In this document: one piece after another, positions 34,223-43,462 of the stretch
Layout of the letters: each line of letters begins with the position of its first letter
Numbering within the stretch: the stretch's first letter is position 1
Origin: CAIYRG01 sp964494505
GTDB lineage: Bacteria; Pseudomonadota; Alphaproteobacteria; Micropepsales; Micropepsaceae
Assembly: GCA_964494505.1 (NCBI GenBank)
Contig: CAZBRO010000016.1
Location: 45,112-109,111, forward strand
Length of the DNA: 64,000 nt
Reading direction: 5' to 3'
The notes under the pieces: model-generated
Seen by the model: only the letters and a program-made list of their open reading frames with translations
The model's database searches: none
Told to the model about the DNA's origin: nothing
Made by a program: the position numbers and the translations under genes

Positions 34223-35935
34223 GTGTCTGCGTTCACGCGAATCCAGAGCCGGGTCGTAGGCTATTCCGTCGCCGGCGGTTCTACAGCAACAGCTGTCGTC
34301 ACGTTATGTCTACTATATGCCATCGGGGTTGGTGTCATCCAGTTGGCCGGCGGCGCGCCCTTCGGTTATCCCCTCGACGACACCTATATCCACATGGACA
34401 TCGGCCGCACGATTGCAACCTCTGGCGTCTGGGGTCTGAACCCAGGCTCGCCGGCTGCAGCCTCTTCGTCGCCTCTCTGGTCGCTTCTTCTGACGGGGAT
34501 GTATTCGCTCAATTTGGGGGACGCGTTCCTCTATGTGCCGTTGCTGCTCGATATGGCGGCCGGCTGCGCATTGGTTTGGCTGCTTGTCGAGATTTTTGAG
34601 ACCCAACCGCATTCGATTGCGCTGGTCGCGGCAATTGCTTTCGCCGCCGCATTGCCCAGTCTGAGTGTGCTCGGCATGGAACACGTGCTGCACACATTCC
34701 TTGCGGTCGCGCTGTGTCACACAGCGTGCCGGAGATTGGCGTCCGGCGGCGGGAGCGGCACGTTGCGTCAATCGGCGTGGATCGGGATGCTGTCGGCTCT
34801 TGCCGTCGCGGTTCGCTATGAAAGCCTGTTCCTCGTTGCGCCTCTTGCGCTTCTCGCGCTTCTGCGGTGGAGGCCGGGTCTGTTTACAGCACTTTTCCTC
34901 GGTGCAGCCCTGCCGGTGTTCGGTTTCGGCCTTTACTGGATTTATCATGGCGGCTGGCTGCTGCCCAACACCCTGCTCGTGAAGACCGACATTACAAGCG
35001 TAACCGGCGTGATACCGGCGATAGACCTCGCCATATCGCAAACCCTTCGCAATTTCCGCCTTGCCCCGGCGCGCGAGGCGTTCGATGCGATGCTTGCCGC
35101 GCTCGTCGGGTTTCTCGTCTGGCGGATGGTTCAGGGCAAGCGCTTGTGGGATTTGCCCGTGCTGTTCGGCCTCTGCGCGCTCGCTGCAACATTGGGCCAT
35201 TTCGCGTTCGCCTCGGTCGGCTGGCTCTATCGCTACGAGTCCTGGCTGATCGTTCTGGACCTCACGGCAATCGGTCTGCTGAGCGGAGCTGTGCTCAACC
35301 GGCGGATGGCTTTGCTTCTCGCGGCGGTGATCGTCGGAGTATTTGCATTCCGCACCATGGCGGCCGGATATAGAACGAGCCAGGCCATCGACGACCGGCG
35401 GTTCGAACATCTGACACCCGCCCGCTTCGTCGACTCGTTCTATCCCGGTCAGACCGTCATGGTGAACGATATCGGCGCGGTTACGTGGTATGCGCCGCGG
35501 ACGCGGCTACTCGACATCTACGGCCTGGGCAACAACGAGCCCGTACGCTTCCGCCTGGCTCCCGGGGGATACGATAAGACCGCGCTGCGCGATTGGGCCA
35601 ACCAGACCGGGACGAGCATTGCCATCGTGCAGCCCTGCTGGCCGGAAGTATCGGCGCGCATTCCGGACGAATGGTCGCTGGTTGCGACGTGGGAGATTCC
35701 CCGCAACGTGGTGTTCGAATACAAATTGATTGCCTTCTACGCCGTTGCACCGGGCGCACGCGAGAGATTGCGCCAGGAGCTCGGCGCATTCCCCATGCCC
35801 GCGGGCATGAAATCGACGCTCGATCCGCCCGCGAGCGAAATCGCAAATCTGTGCGAATCGGGTTCGTCTCGCCGGCCGTTCAAAAATAAGATTGCAGCGG
35901 ATAAACCTCGAACGAGCCTCGCTTCAGCGCCATGA
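34223..35935 (+). CDS. Polytopic membrane protein, glycosyltransferase (GT-C/ArnT-like)
   Basis: A 570-residue protein with about nine to eleven hydrophobic helices in the first 400 residues and a soluble C-terminal domain. The first extracytoplasmic loop has PLDDTYIHMDIGRTIATSG, the acidic DD-type motif expected for GT-C enzymes that use polyprenyl-linked sugars, and SSPLWSLLLTG follows. The acceptor is unknown. GTG start at 34223. The 3' end runs 56 bases into carB on the opposite strand. It separates greA from carB, which suggests insertion into an ancestral carB-greA pair. Confidence 0.75.
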   Translation: MSAFTRIQSRVVGYSVAGGSTATAVVTLCLLYAIGVGVIQLAGGAPFGYPLDDTYIHMDIGRTIATSGVWGLNPGSPAAASSSPLWSLLLTGMYSLNLGDAFLYVPLLLDMAAGCALVWLLVEIFETQPHSIALVAAIAFAAALPSLSVLGMEHVLHTFLAVALCHTACRRLASGGGSGTLRQSAWIGMLSALAVAVRYESLFLVAPLALLALLRWRPGLFTALFLGAALPVFGFGLYWIYHGGWLLPNTLLVKTDITSVTGVIPAIDLAISQTLRNFRLAPAREAFDAMLAALVGFLVWRMVQGKRLWDLPVLFGLCALAATLGHFAFASVGWLYRYESWLIVLDLTAIGLLSGAVLNRRMALLLAAVIVGVFAFRTMAAGYRTSQAIDDRRFEHLTPARFVDSFYPGQTVMVNDIGAVTWYAPRTRLLDIYGLGNNEPVRFRLAPGGYDKTALRDWANQTGTSIAIVQPCWPEVSARIPDEWSLVATWEIPRNVVFEYKLIAFYAVAPGARERLRQELGAFPMPAGMKSTLDPPASEIANLCESGSSRRPFKNKIAADKPRTSLASAP

Positions 35936-38900
35936 TCGCGAGCGTCGTCGCGGCGGCCGCCGACATCGTGGTGCAATAGGGGATCTTCATCTGCAGCGCG
36001 GTCTTGCGGATGGAAGCCGAATCCGAGAGCGCCTGGGCCCCGTCGGTGGTGTTGAAGACAAGCGAGATATCGCCGTTCTTCATCTCGTCCACGATGTGGG
36101 GCCGTCCCTCCATCACCTTGTTGATGATCCGGACGGGAAGGCCGGAGGCCTGAAGATATTTGGCTGTTCCGCGCGTGGCCACGATGTCGAAACCCATGGA
36201 GATGAGCTGGGCGGCGGGACCCGATGCGAGAGACTTGTCGGCGTCCTTGACCGAGATGAACACGGTTCCCGAAAGGGGAAGCCTGGTGCCGCCGCCGATC
36301 TGGCTCTTGGCGAAAGCGCGGCCGAAATCGGTGTCGAGCCCCATCACCTCGCCGGTGGATTTCATCTCCGGCCCGAGGATCGTGTCGACGCCGGGGAAGC
36401 GGGCAAACGGCAGAACCGCTTCCTTGACCGCGATGTGGGATTTCTTGGGCTGCTGGAGCGTGAAGTCGCAGAGCCGCTCGCCGGCCATCACGCGGGCGGC
36501 GATGCCAGCCACGGGAAGCCCGATCGCCTTGGCCACGAACGGCACCGTGCGCGAGGCCCGCGGGTTTACTTCTAGGACGAAGATATCGCCGTTCTGGATG
36601 GCGTATTGCACATTCATCAGTCCACGGACGTCGAGCGCGCGGGCGAGGGCAATCGTCTGGCGTTCCAGTTCCGCGATGGTCGCCGCGTCCAGCGAATGGG
36701 GAGGAAGCGCACAGGCCGAATCGCCGGAATGGATTCCGGCTTCCTCGATATGTTCCATGATGCCGGCGATGAAGACCTCGCCCGTATCGTCGGCGATGGC
36801 GTCGACGTCCACTTCGGTCGCATGCTGCAGGAAACCGTCGATCAGCACGGGATTGGCGCCCGAAATGCGGAACAGCTCGCCGGATTTGAGTGCCGCCTTC
36901 AGCGCCGGCTCGTCGGCGACGATGATCATGCCGCGGCCGCCGAGCACATAGGACGGGCGCAGGATGACCGGGTAGCCGATTCCGCGCGCCACCGCGACGG
37001 CGGTATCGATGTCGAGCGCGGTGCCGTTCTGAGGCTGCTTCAGATCGAGCCTGTGCAGCAATTCGAGGAAGCGCTGGCGGTCTTCGGCAAGGTCGATGGC
37101 ATCGGCAGACGTACCGAGGATGGGAACCCCGGCGCGGCCCAAAGCGCCGGCAAGCTTCAGCGGCGTCTGCCCGCCGAACTGCACGATCACGCCGGCGAGC
37201 GTGCCCTTGCTCTGTTCCAGCCGGATGATCTCGAGCACATCCTCGCCGGTCAGCGGCTCGAAATAGAGGCGGTCGGAGGTGTCGTAATCCGTCGAGACCG
37301 TCTCGGGATTGCAGTTGATCATGATGGTTTCGTAGCCTCGCGCGCTCAGCGCGAAGCAGGCATGGCAGCAGCAATAATCGAACTCGATGCCCTGGCCGAT
37401 CCGATTGGGGCCGCCGCCGAGGATGATGACTTTCTTCCGTTCTGTCGGCCGCGCCTCGCATTCGACCTCGCCGCCCACCGGCGATTCATAGGTCGAATAC
37501 ATGTACGAGGTCAGCGCCGCGAATTCGGCGGCGCAGGTGTCGATGCGCTTGAAGACGGGACGCACGCCGGTCCGCATGCGCGAAGACGTGACGTCAGCCT
37601 CCTTTAGTCCCGCAAGGGTCGCCAGCCGCGCGTCGGAAAAGCCCATGCTTTTCAGCCGCCGCAAACCGTCGGCATCTTGCGGGAGGCCGTTCGTGCGGAC
37701 CGCGTCCTCGGCGTTGACGATTTCGGCGATCTCGCCCACGAACCAGGGATCGTAGCCGGTGATGCGATTGATTTCCTCCGGCCGCATGCCGAGACGGAGT
37801 GCCTGCGCGGCCACGCGCAGCCGGTCCGGAGTCGGCCGCCCAAGGGCCGCGCGCAGCGCGTTGGTATCGTCGCCTTGGCCGAGATTGGGGATCGTTATCT
37901 CGTCGAGGCCCGAAAGCCCGGTTTCCAGCGAGCGCAGCGCCTTTTGCAGCGATTCCGCGAAGGTCCGTCCGATGGCCATGACCTCGCCCACCGATTTCAT
38001 CGACGTGGTGAGGATGGGATCGGCGCCGGGAAATTTCTCGAAGGCGAAGCGCGGGATTTTGGTGACGACGTAATCGATGGTGGGTTCGAAGGAGGCCGGC
38101 GTCACCCGCGTGATGTCGTTGGTGAGTTCGTCCAGCGTATAGCCGACGGCCAATTTGGCGGCGACTTTCGCAATCGGGAAACCTGTCGCTTTCGACGCGA
38201 GCGCGGAGGAGCGCGACACGCGCGGATTCATCTCGATGATGACCATGCGCCCGTCGGCCGGGTTCAGCGCGAACTGCACGTTCGATCCGCCGGTCTCGAC
38301 GCCGATCTCGCGTAAGACCGCAATCGAGGCGGTGCGCATGCGCTGATATTCCTTGTCGGTCAGCGTCAGCGCGGGCGCCACCGTGATGGAATCGCCAGTG
38401 TGCACGCCCATCGGATCGACGTTCTCGATGGAGCAGATGATGATGGAATTGTCGGCGCGGTCGCGCACGACCTCCATCTCGTATTCCTTCCAGCCGAGTA
38501 CGGATTCCTCGACCAGGATGCCGTGGCCTCTGCTGGCCTCCAGCGCGCCCGCCGAGAGTTCGGAGAACTCCTCGCGGTTATAGGCGATGCCGCCGCCGGT
38601 ACCGCCCAGCGTGAAGGAGGGCCGGATGATCGCGGGAAGCCCGATTTTTTCGAGCGCTGCCATCGCCTCCTTCTGATCGTGCGCGAAGATGGAGCGGGGG
38701 GATTCGAGCCCGATCTTCTCCATGGCCTGGCGGAAAAGCTGGCGATCCTCGGCCTTGGCGATTGCCCCGGCCTTGGCGCCGATCATTTCGATGCCGTGCT
38801 GGCCGAGCACTCCGCTTTCGTAGAGATCGAGCGCGGTGTTGAGCGCGGTCTGTCCGCCCATGGTGGGGAGCAGCGCGAAAACGCGGCCGGGCGGCACGTT

Positions 38901-39149
38901 CGCCTTTTCGCGGATGATGATCTTTTCGACGAATTCCGGGGTGATCGGCTCGATATAGGTCGCATCGGCGAGGCCCGGATCGGTCATGATGGTGGCCGGG
39001 TTCGAGTTCACCAGAACGATGCGGTAGCCCTCGGCCCTCAGCGCCTTGCACGCCTGTGCGCCGGAATAGTCGAACTCGCAGGCTTGGCCGATGACGATCG
39101 GCCCGGCCCCGATGATCATGATGGTATGGATGTCTTCGCGCTTCGGCAC
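35880..39149 (-). CDS. carB: Carbamoyl-phosphate synthase large subunit
   Basis: A full-length 1089-residue CarB, making carbamoyl phosphate from bicarbonate, ammonia and two ATP for pyrimidine and arginine synthesis. Both ATP-grasp halves are present: MIIGAGPIVIGQACEFDYSG and later ILGGGPNRIGQGIEFDYCC, with GGQTALN and GGQTPLK. The C-terminal allosteric MGS-like domain ends LQSYF. The start is a GTG at 39149 with GAGG four bases upstream, right after a terminator. carA is not in the window. The 3' end overlaps the opposite-strand membrane gene by 56 bases. Confidence 0.98.
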   Translation of the reverse strand: MPKREDIHTIMIIGAGPIVIGQACEFDYSGAQACKALRAEGYRIVLVNSNPATIMTDPGLADATYIEPITPEFVEKIIIREKANVPPGRVFALLPTMGGQTALNTALDLYESGVLGQHGIEMIGAKAGAIAKAEDRQLFRQAMEKIGLESPRSIFAHDQKEAMAALEKIGLPAIIRPSFTLGGTGGGIAYNREEFSELSAGALEASRGHGILVEESVLGWKEYEMEVVRDRADNSIIICSIENVDPMGVHTGDSITVAPALTLTDKEYQRMRTASIAVLREIGVETGGSNVQFALNPADGRMVIIEMNPRVSRSSALASKATGFPIAKVAAKLAVGYTLDELTNDITRVTPASFEPTIDYVVTKIPRFAFEKFPGADPILTTSMKSVGEVMAIGRTFAESLQKALRSLETGLSGLDEITIPNLGQGDDTNALRAALGRPTPDRLRVAAQALRLGMRPEEINRITGYDPWFVGEIAEIVNAEDAVRTNGLPQDADGLRRLKSMGFSDARLATLAGLKEADVTSSRMRTGVRPVFKRIDTCAAEFAALTSYMYSTYESPVGGEVECEARPTERKKVIILGGGPNRIGQGIEFDYCCCHACFALSARGYETIMINCNPETVSTDYDTSDRLYFEPLTGEDVLEIIRLEQSKGTLAGVIVQFGGQTPLKLAGALGRAGVPILGTSADAIDLAEDRQRFLELLHRLDLKQPQNGTALDIDTAVAVARGIGYPVILRPSYVLGGRGMIIVADEPALKAALKSGELFRISGANPVLIDGFLQHATEVDVDAIADDTGEVFIAGIMEHIEEAGIHSGDSACALPPHSLDAATIAELERQTIALARALDVRGLMNVQYAIQNGDIFVLEVNPRASRTVPFVAKAIGLPVAGIAARVMAGERLCDFTLQQPKKSHIAVKEAVLPFARFPGVDTILGPEMKSTGEVMGLDTDFGRAFAKSQIGGGTRLPLSGTVFISVKDADKSLASGPAAQLISMGFDIVATRGTAKYLQASGLPVRIINKVMEGRPHIVDEMKNGDISLVFNTTDGAQALSDSASIRKTALQMKIPYCTTMSAAAATTLAIMALKRGSFEVYPLQSYF

Positions 39150-39161
39150 ACAACCTCGCTT

Positions 39162-39185
39162 AAAAAAACGCCCTCCGAAGAGGGC
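39162..39185 (-). terminator. Rho-independent terminator between the Rieske gene and carB
   Basis: Read on the minus strand: perfect stem GCCCTC / GAGGGC with a TTCG tetraloop, followed by seven Ts. It begins four bases after the Rieske gene stop and ends 13 bases before the carB start. It terminates the Rieske transcript, and carB must have a promoter embedded in or just before it, or be transcribed by read-through. Confidence 0.9.
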
Positions 39186-39189
39186 CTCG

Positions 39190-40230
39190 CTAACTACGCC
39201 AGCGGAGCGTCCGCTCCTGCACCGGATTCTCGAACGGCTTACCCGTTTCCACCGATTCTGCCCAGGCCTTCTTCAAGCGGTGATACCAGATCGCCGGTAC
39301 GTCCGCGTCCTGGATTAGCATCAGGTGCGGGTTGAATTGGAGTCCCTGTTTCTGAAGCTCCACCATCTTGCGGTCGTCGCCGAGGAAAATCGGCCCCAGC
39401 AGCATGAAAAGGGGCTTCACGAAGGAAAGCCAGGCCGGCCAGTAGAACACCTGCGTCACCTGGGTCGTGTCGGCATCGATCGGCGTGCAGGCGGTAAAGC
39501 CCACGACATCGATGTGCCTTCCGAACAGCGTGCCCGAAATATTCTCGAAACGGACGGAGGGGAGTTCAAAGGTGATTTCGGTCGAAACGTCGCCGCCGAA
39601 GAGCTTGTAGGCGGGTTTCGAGGGCGCGTGCCGCGTCATCACGAAGCCGGTGGGAAGGGGCGCGTAGCGCTTCTCCTTGACCTTGGGCGTCACCCGCCAC
39701 CACCAGCGGCCATGCACATAAGGGGCGTGCGAGGGGTCCATCAGCCCGACCACGGCGTGATCGATGCCGCAGGCGAAGGTCTGGCTCTCGACCCAGCGCG
39801 GGATCGCGTTGGGAACGCCGACTTTGGGCGGTTCGGATAGCGGGGCGGCGGCCTCGCCACCGGAGGCGGGCATATAGACCCAGATGAGGCCGTCCTGCTC
39901 CTTGGCCGGATAGTGCTGCACCTTGATGCGGCCGACCTCGAAATTCTGGTCCTGGAGCAGGGAGGGAATCTGGGTGCACTGGCCGCCCGCGTTGAAGCGC
40001 CAGCCATGATAGGGACACTCGACGTCGCCGTCCTTGAACCGCCCGGCGGATAATGGGGCGGCACGGTGGGGGCAGATGTCGCGCAGAGTGAACAGGCGGC
40101 CGTCGGGGGCGCGCGCCAGGAGCACTGGCTCGCCGAGCAGCATCTCGCGGCGCAATTGGCCAGGCTTCAGCGAGGATGACAGCCCGGCCATGTACCAGAG
40201 ATTGCGTAGGAACTGCGGTGCTTCGGCCAT
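39190..40230 (-). CDS. Rieske [2Fe-2S] non-heme iron oxygenase
   Basis: A 346-residue ring-hydroxylating oxygenase alpha-type subunit. The Rieske ligands are Cys53, His55, Cys72 and His75 (CPHRAAPL...CPYHGW). The mononuclear iron site has His168 and His173 in DPSHAPYVHG. The length and lack of a beta-subunit gene fit the vanillate-demethylase/carbazole-type or sterol-like single-subunit class. The substrate is unknown. The ATG at 40230 gives the family N-terminus (MAEAPQFLRNLWYMAG). It may draw electrons from the ferredoxin pair at 12562-14105, which is speculation. Confidence 0.92.
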   Translation of the reverse strand: MAEAPQFLRNLWYMAGLSSSLKPGQLRREMLLGEPVLLARAPDGRLFTLRDICPHRAAPLSAGRFKDGDVECPYHGWRFNAGGQCTQIPSLLQDQNFEVGRIKVQHYPAKEQDGLIWVYMPASGGEAAAPLSEPPKVGVPNAIPRWVESQTFACGIDHAVVGLMDPSHAPYVHGRWWWRVTPKVKEKRYAPLPTGFVMTRHAPSKPAYKLFGGDVSTEITFELPSVRFENISGTLFGRHIDVVGFTACTPIDADTTQVTQVFYWPAWLSFVKPLFMLLGPIFLGDDRKMVELQKQGLQFNPHLMLIQDADVPAIWYHRLKKAWAESVETGKPFENPVQERTLRWRS

Positions 40231-40317
40231 GCCGTGGTGATAGCGGATGCGTGCGGCAAGCGCCAACCGCGGTTCGTCGCGGGGCAGACCACCACCCGAC
40301 GCGCTGTCGCGCATCGC

Positions 40318-40377
40318 CCTCCCCCTTGCAAGGGGAGGAGCGCAGAATTCAATCCGCCTCCCCCTGAAAGGGGGAGG
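40318..40377 (+). repeat. CCTCCCCC/GGGGGAGG palindromic repeats
   Basis: Two hairpins in the 164-base gap between the DUF4340 and Rieske genes. The first is CTCCCC-CTTGCAAG-GGGAG. The second is a perfect CCTCCCCCT-GAA-AGGGGGAGG at 40357-40377. The same word family recurs between ybbA and ybbP (52782-52909). They are typical dispersed intergenic palindromes of GC-rich Alphaproteobacteria. Confidence 0.7.
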
Positions 40378-40394
40378 GTAGGGAGGGGGTCAAG

Positions 40395-41501
40395 TCAGCG
40401 CGTGACGGGTTGGAGCTGGCCGGCGGGCTGCGCGATCGGGGTAGCCGCACCGCCCACGGGCTTGAGCAGCGTCTCGCGCAACGCCACCAACTGGTCCGCT
40501 TTCGACTGCTGCAGTTTGAAGGCCCAGCCGCCGACGCGCGCATTGATCGCCATCGCCTCGTTTTGAGTCATGGGCGTGGTCCCGGCGACCGTAATGGAAG
40601 CCCAATTGTCCATGCCCTTCTTGGCGACCTTCACGGTCACATCCAGCCCATCGAAAGTATGCGTCACCGATTGCGGCGCCTTGCTGAAATCAAACCCGTC
40701 CGCCTTGGCGACATCGTCGAAATCGAAGCCCAGGATCGCGCTCCCCACCCCGTCGGGGGAGCCGTCGAAGGCAAGCTGCCGCCCGGCCGGCATGTCGAGG
40801 ATCTTGAAATCCATCTGGTCCTTGTTGTCGCGTCCGAGCGTATAGGCAGGCCCGGTGGGCGGCGTCACGGAGGCGCCCTTGATGCGGTCGCGGGCGATGT
40901 TGATGACGTTCTTGTCCAGCCAGTCGCCTGCGTTCGCCTTGGGCGCCAGATTGCCGCGCGCGAGCCAGCTCTGGTTTTCGTTCGGACGGCGGACATAGAG
41001 CTCGGTCCGGCCGAGATCGTCGGCCGCGCCCTGGCTTTTGCCGACCACGACTTCGGCCATCGCGTTGCCCCGGGCATCCGTGAGCTTCACGTCCACGCCG
41101 TCGCCGCCTTTGTCGGGGGCGCCCAGATTGACGAAGTTCAGCCAGTCGGCACGGGCGGTCTTGGGCTCCAGCATGGTCAGATCGGCCATGCCGGTCGCCA
41201 CCGCGCGCACTTGGGCGGCATCGGCAGGAAAGCCGTCCTTTTCCGCGATCCGCCAGAGCCCCTGATTCATGCGGATATGGAAGGTGCCGGTCTTGGTGGC
41301 GATGGCGACTTCGCCGAGATCGTTGATGTGGTCGGTGAGCCCCGGAAAGAACGGCTGCGGCTCGAATTTCGGCGCGAGCGAGGAGGATTGCTGCCACACC
41401 GCAACGGCCGCCAGTGCCACGAACAGCGCCGTGAGGCCGCCAAGAATCTGGAGATTGCGCTGCTTGGGGTCGCGTCGCGCGCCCATGGTCGCGTCCGTCA
41501 T
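40395..41501 (-). CDS. DUF4340 domain protein
   Basis: A 368-residue protein with one N-terminal transmembrane helix (residues 16-37) and a large extracytoplasmic portion. This matches the DUF4340 family found downstream of GldG-like genes. Features are TGTFHIRMNQGLWRIAEKDGFPA and the repeated strand-rich WLARGNLA and WLDKNVINI segments. It is the last gene of a four-gene minus-strand set with the ATPase, permease and GldG-like protein, ten bases after the latter. Its molecular role is unknown; it likely acts with the complex at the outer face of the inner membrane. Confidence 0.85.
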   Translation of the reverse strand: MTDATMGARRDPKQRNLQILGGLTALFVALAAVAVWQQSSSLAPKFEPQPFFPGLTDHINDLGEVAIATKTGTFHIRMNQGLWRIAEKDGFPADAAQVRAVATGMADLTMLEPKTARADWLNFVNLGAPDKGGDGVDVKLTDARGNAMAEVVVGKSQGAADDLGRTELYVRRPNENQSWLARGNLAPKANAGDWLDKNVINIARDRIKGASVTPPTGPAYTLGRDNKDQMDFKILDMPAGRQLAFDGSPDGVGSAILGFDFDDVAKADGFDFSKAPQSVTHTFDGLDVTVKVAKKGMDNWASITVAGTTPMTQNEAMAINARVGGWAFKLQQSKADQLVALRETLLKPVGGAATPIAQPAGQLQPVTR

Positions 41502-41511
41502 AGCCGTTCAC

Positions 41512-43461
41512 TCATGTCAGGGCCCTCGCTCTCTTGCGCCGGCGCTGACGGAGCAGCGAAAGCCCGATGGCCGCGGCCCCGATCAGAATCGGCACCAGCG
41601 CGATGTTCAGCACCGCAAGCACGGTGCCCAGCCGCTCCACGTCCTGGCGCAGGCTCGCCTGCACCTGCCGCAACGAGGCGCGCGAGGTGACGAGATCGCG
41701 GCGGAATTTCTCGATCTGGGCCTGCTGGTCCTTGGAAAGCACCGGCGTGGCATTCTGCTGGTTCTGGCCGGGGTTCTGCCCTTGCAGCTGGCGCAAGGAT
41801 GCTTCGGTCGCGCTCACCTTTTGCTGCAGCGCCTGTTCCTCGGAGAGGAAGCGGGTCTCCGCGTTGCGGCGGATTTGCTCCACCACCACGAAGGGCCGCG
41901 CCGAACGCTCGCGCGTGCGCAGCGAGATGAGGTCGTTCGAGCCCATCATGTTCTCGACCGCGTTCATCACCAGCGCGCCATTGTCGGCAGAGGGGGTGGC
42001 GATGCGCTGCCCGAGCATGTTCTGGACCTGCACCCAGAACTTGTCGTCGAAGAGATCGGAATCGGCGAACACGACGACGTTGATGTCCTTGGCGTCCTTG
42101 ATCTGGGCGGGGAGTGCTGCGGGAGCAGGCTTGGCGGCATCCTCGCCCGGGGGCTTGGGAGCAGCCGCCGGCGCGCCGTTGGGGAAGGCGGTCTTGGCCG
42201 GACCCGTGATGCGGGCGCCGATGACGAAGCGCTCTCCTGTGGGGGCGAAGCGGCGGAGCAGGTCGGAAGGGTTCTGCGTCGCCCGCACCTGGATCGAATT
42301 CAAAAGTGCCGCGGTGGTCGAACTCTGGAGCAGGGGCGTGAACTTCGTCACCGCACCCTTACTGGCCTTCAGCGCGCCCGCGGTCGCGACGTTCAGCACC
42401 TGCAGGTTCGCGGTGATGGGATCGTTAGGATCGAAATTCGCCGGCGTCATGCGCAGCCAGGCGATGTAGTCGATCACCTGCGGCTGGCCGTTAGGGCCGC
42501 CGCCGAATTGCACCGGCTGCGCCAGATCGGCGTCGGTGACCACTTTGGTGACGTCGTAATCGACGCCCCAGGCAGCGAGCAGCGGTCCGAGCGTCGAACT
42601 GGACTTGTCGCCCTGATCCTGCTGCCCCGGTCCCTGCTGCACCGAGCTTTCCGAGAGCGGATCGACGAAGGCGATGACATGGCCGCCTCTCAGCACGAAC
42701 TGGTCGATGGCGTAGAAGACCGTGTCGGTGAAATTGGCGGGATGCACCACCAGCAGGGTCGAGACATCAGCCGGGATGCGATCCGTCGTCGAGGTATCCA
42801 GCGTCTGGATGTCGTAGGTGTCGCGGAGCTGCTGATAGATCACGTAGGGCATGGCGTTGCCAGCAAGTGCGGCCTGCAAGCCCCCGGCGCCGGTTTCGAG
42901 CGGCAGCGACGAAAGAATCCCGAGCTTGGCTTTGGCCGGCTGCGACAGCTTGTAGACGAGCGAGGAGAGGTCGTATTCGAGATATTCCTCGCGTCCCTGG
43001 TCGAAGAACGGAATCACCTCGTGGCCGGCCAGCGTGTTGGTGCCGACGAGACCGAAATAGACGTTGTCGCCTTCCTGGGTGGGCGCACCCGTCAGCCCTT
43101 GGGCCACCGCTTCGTCCTCGGCAGGCGTGAATGGCGCGGGGTCGATTTCCTCGACGATCAGCTTGCCGCCGGACAGCGCCTTGTATTCCTGCAGCAGGTC
43201 GCGCACGCGCCCCGCATAGGCGACGATCTGCGCGTAGCCCGCGGCCGGCTGGCGCGAGAAATAGAACCGCAGCGTCACCGGCTCCTGGAGCTTGGACAAT
43301 GTCGCCTTGGTGCCCGCCGAGACGGTGTAGAGGCCGTTCTCGGTCATATCGACCCGGGCTACGCCCAGCCATTGATTGGCGACGATGTTGATGGCCACGA
43401 ACAGCACCACGCCGAGCGCGATGGCGGTCAAGGCATAGACTCTGCGGGACATCGATTTCAT
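41512..43461 (-). CDS. GldG-like ABC-type transport auxiliary protein
   Basis: A 649-residue protein with an N-terminal transmembrane helix (residues 9-28), a long periplasmic region and a second helix near the C-terminus followed by the basic tail RQRRRKRARA. The start of the periplasmic region is GldG-like: VDMTENGLYTVSAGTKATLSKLQEPVTLRFYFS. The ThuA/GATase-like core has FVDPLSESS. A coiled-coil stretch of about 90 residues precedes the last helix. It starts one base after the permease stop. Orthologues occur in bacteria that do not glide, so a motility role should not be assumed. Confidence 0.9.
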   Translation of the reverse strand: MKSMSRRVYALTAIALGVVLFVAINIVANQWLGVARVDMTENGLYTVSAGTKATLSKLQEPVTLRFYFSRQPAAGYAQIVAYAGRVRDLLQEYKALSGGKLIVEEIDPAPFTPAEDEAVAQGLTGAPTQEGDNVYFGLVGTNTLAGHEVIPFFDQGREEYLEYDLSSLVYKLSQPAKAKLGILSSLPLETGAGGLQAALAGNAMPYVIYQQLRDTYDIQTLDTSTTDRIPADVSTLLVVHPANFTDTVFYAIDQFVLRGGHVIAFVDPLSESSVQQGPGQQDQGDKSSSTLGPLLAAWGVDYDVTKVVTDADLAQPVQFGGGPNGQPQVIDYIAWLRMTPANFDPNDPITANLQVLNVATAGALKASKGAVTKFTPLLQSSTTAALLNSIQVRATQNPSDLLRRFAPTGERFVIGARITGPAKTAFPNGAPAAAPKPPGEDAAKPAPAALPAQIKDAKDINVVVFADSDLFDDKFWVQVQNMLGQRIATPSADNGALVMNAVENMMGSNDLISLRTRERSARPFVVVEQIRRNAETRFLSEEQALQQKVSATEASLRQLQGQNPGQNQQNATPVLSKDQQAQIEKFRRDLVTSRASLRQVQASLRQDVERLGTVLAVLNIALVPILIGAAAIGLSLLRQRRRKRARALT

Positions 43462-43462
43462 T

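Noticed and set aside
35737..37461. Long minus-strand frame overlapping carB in another phase
   Set aside because: carB continues with intact domains through this region. The alternative translation is Arg-rich shadow sequence.
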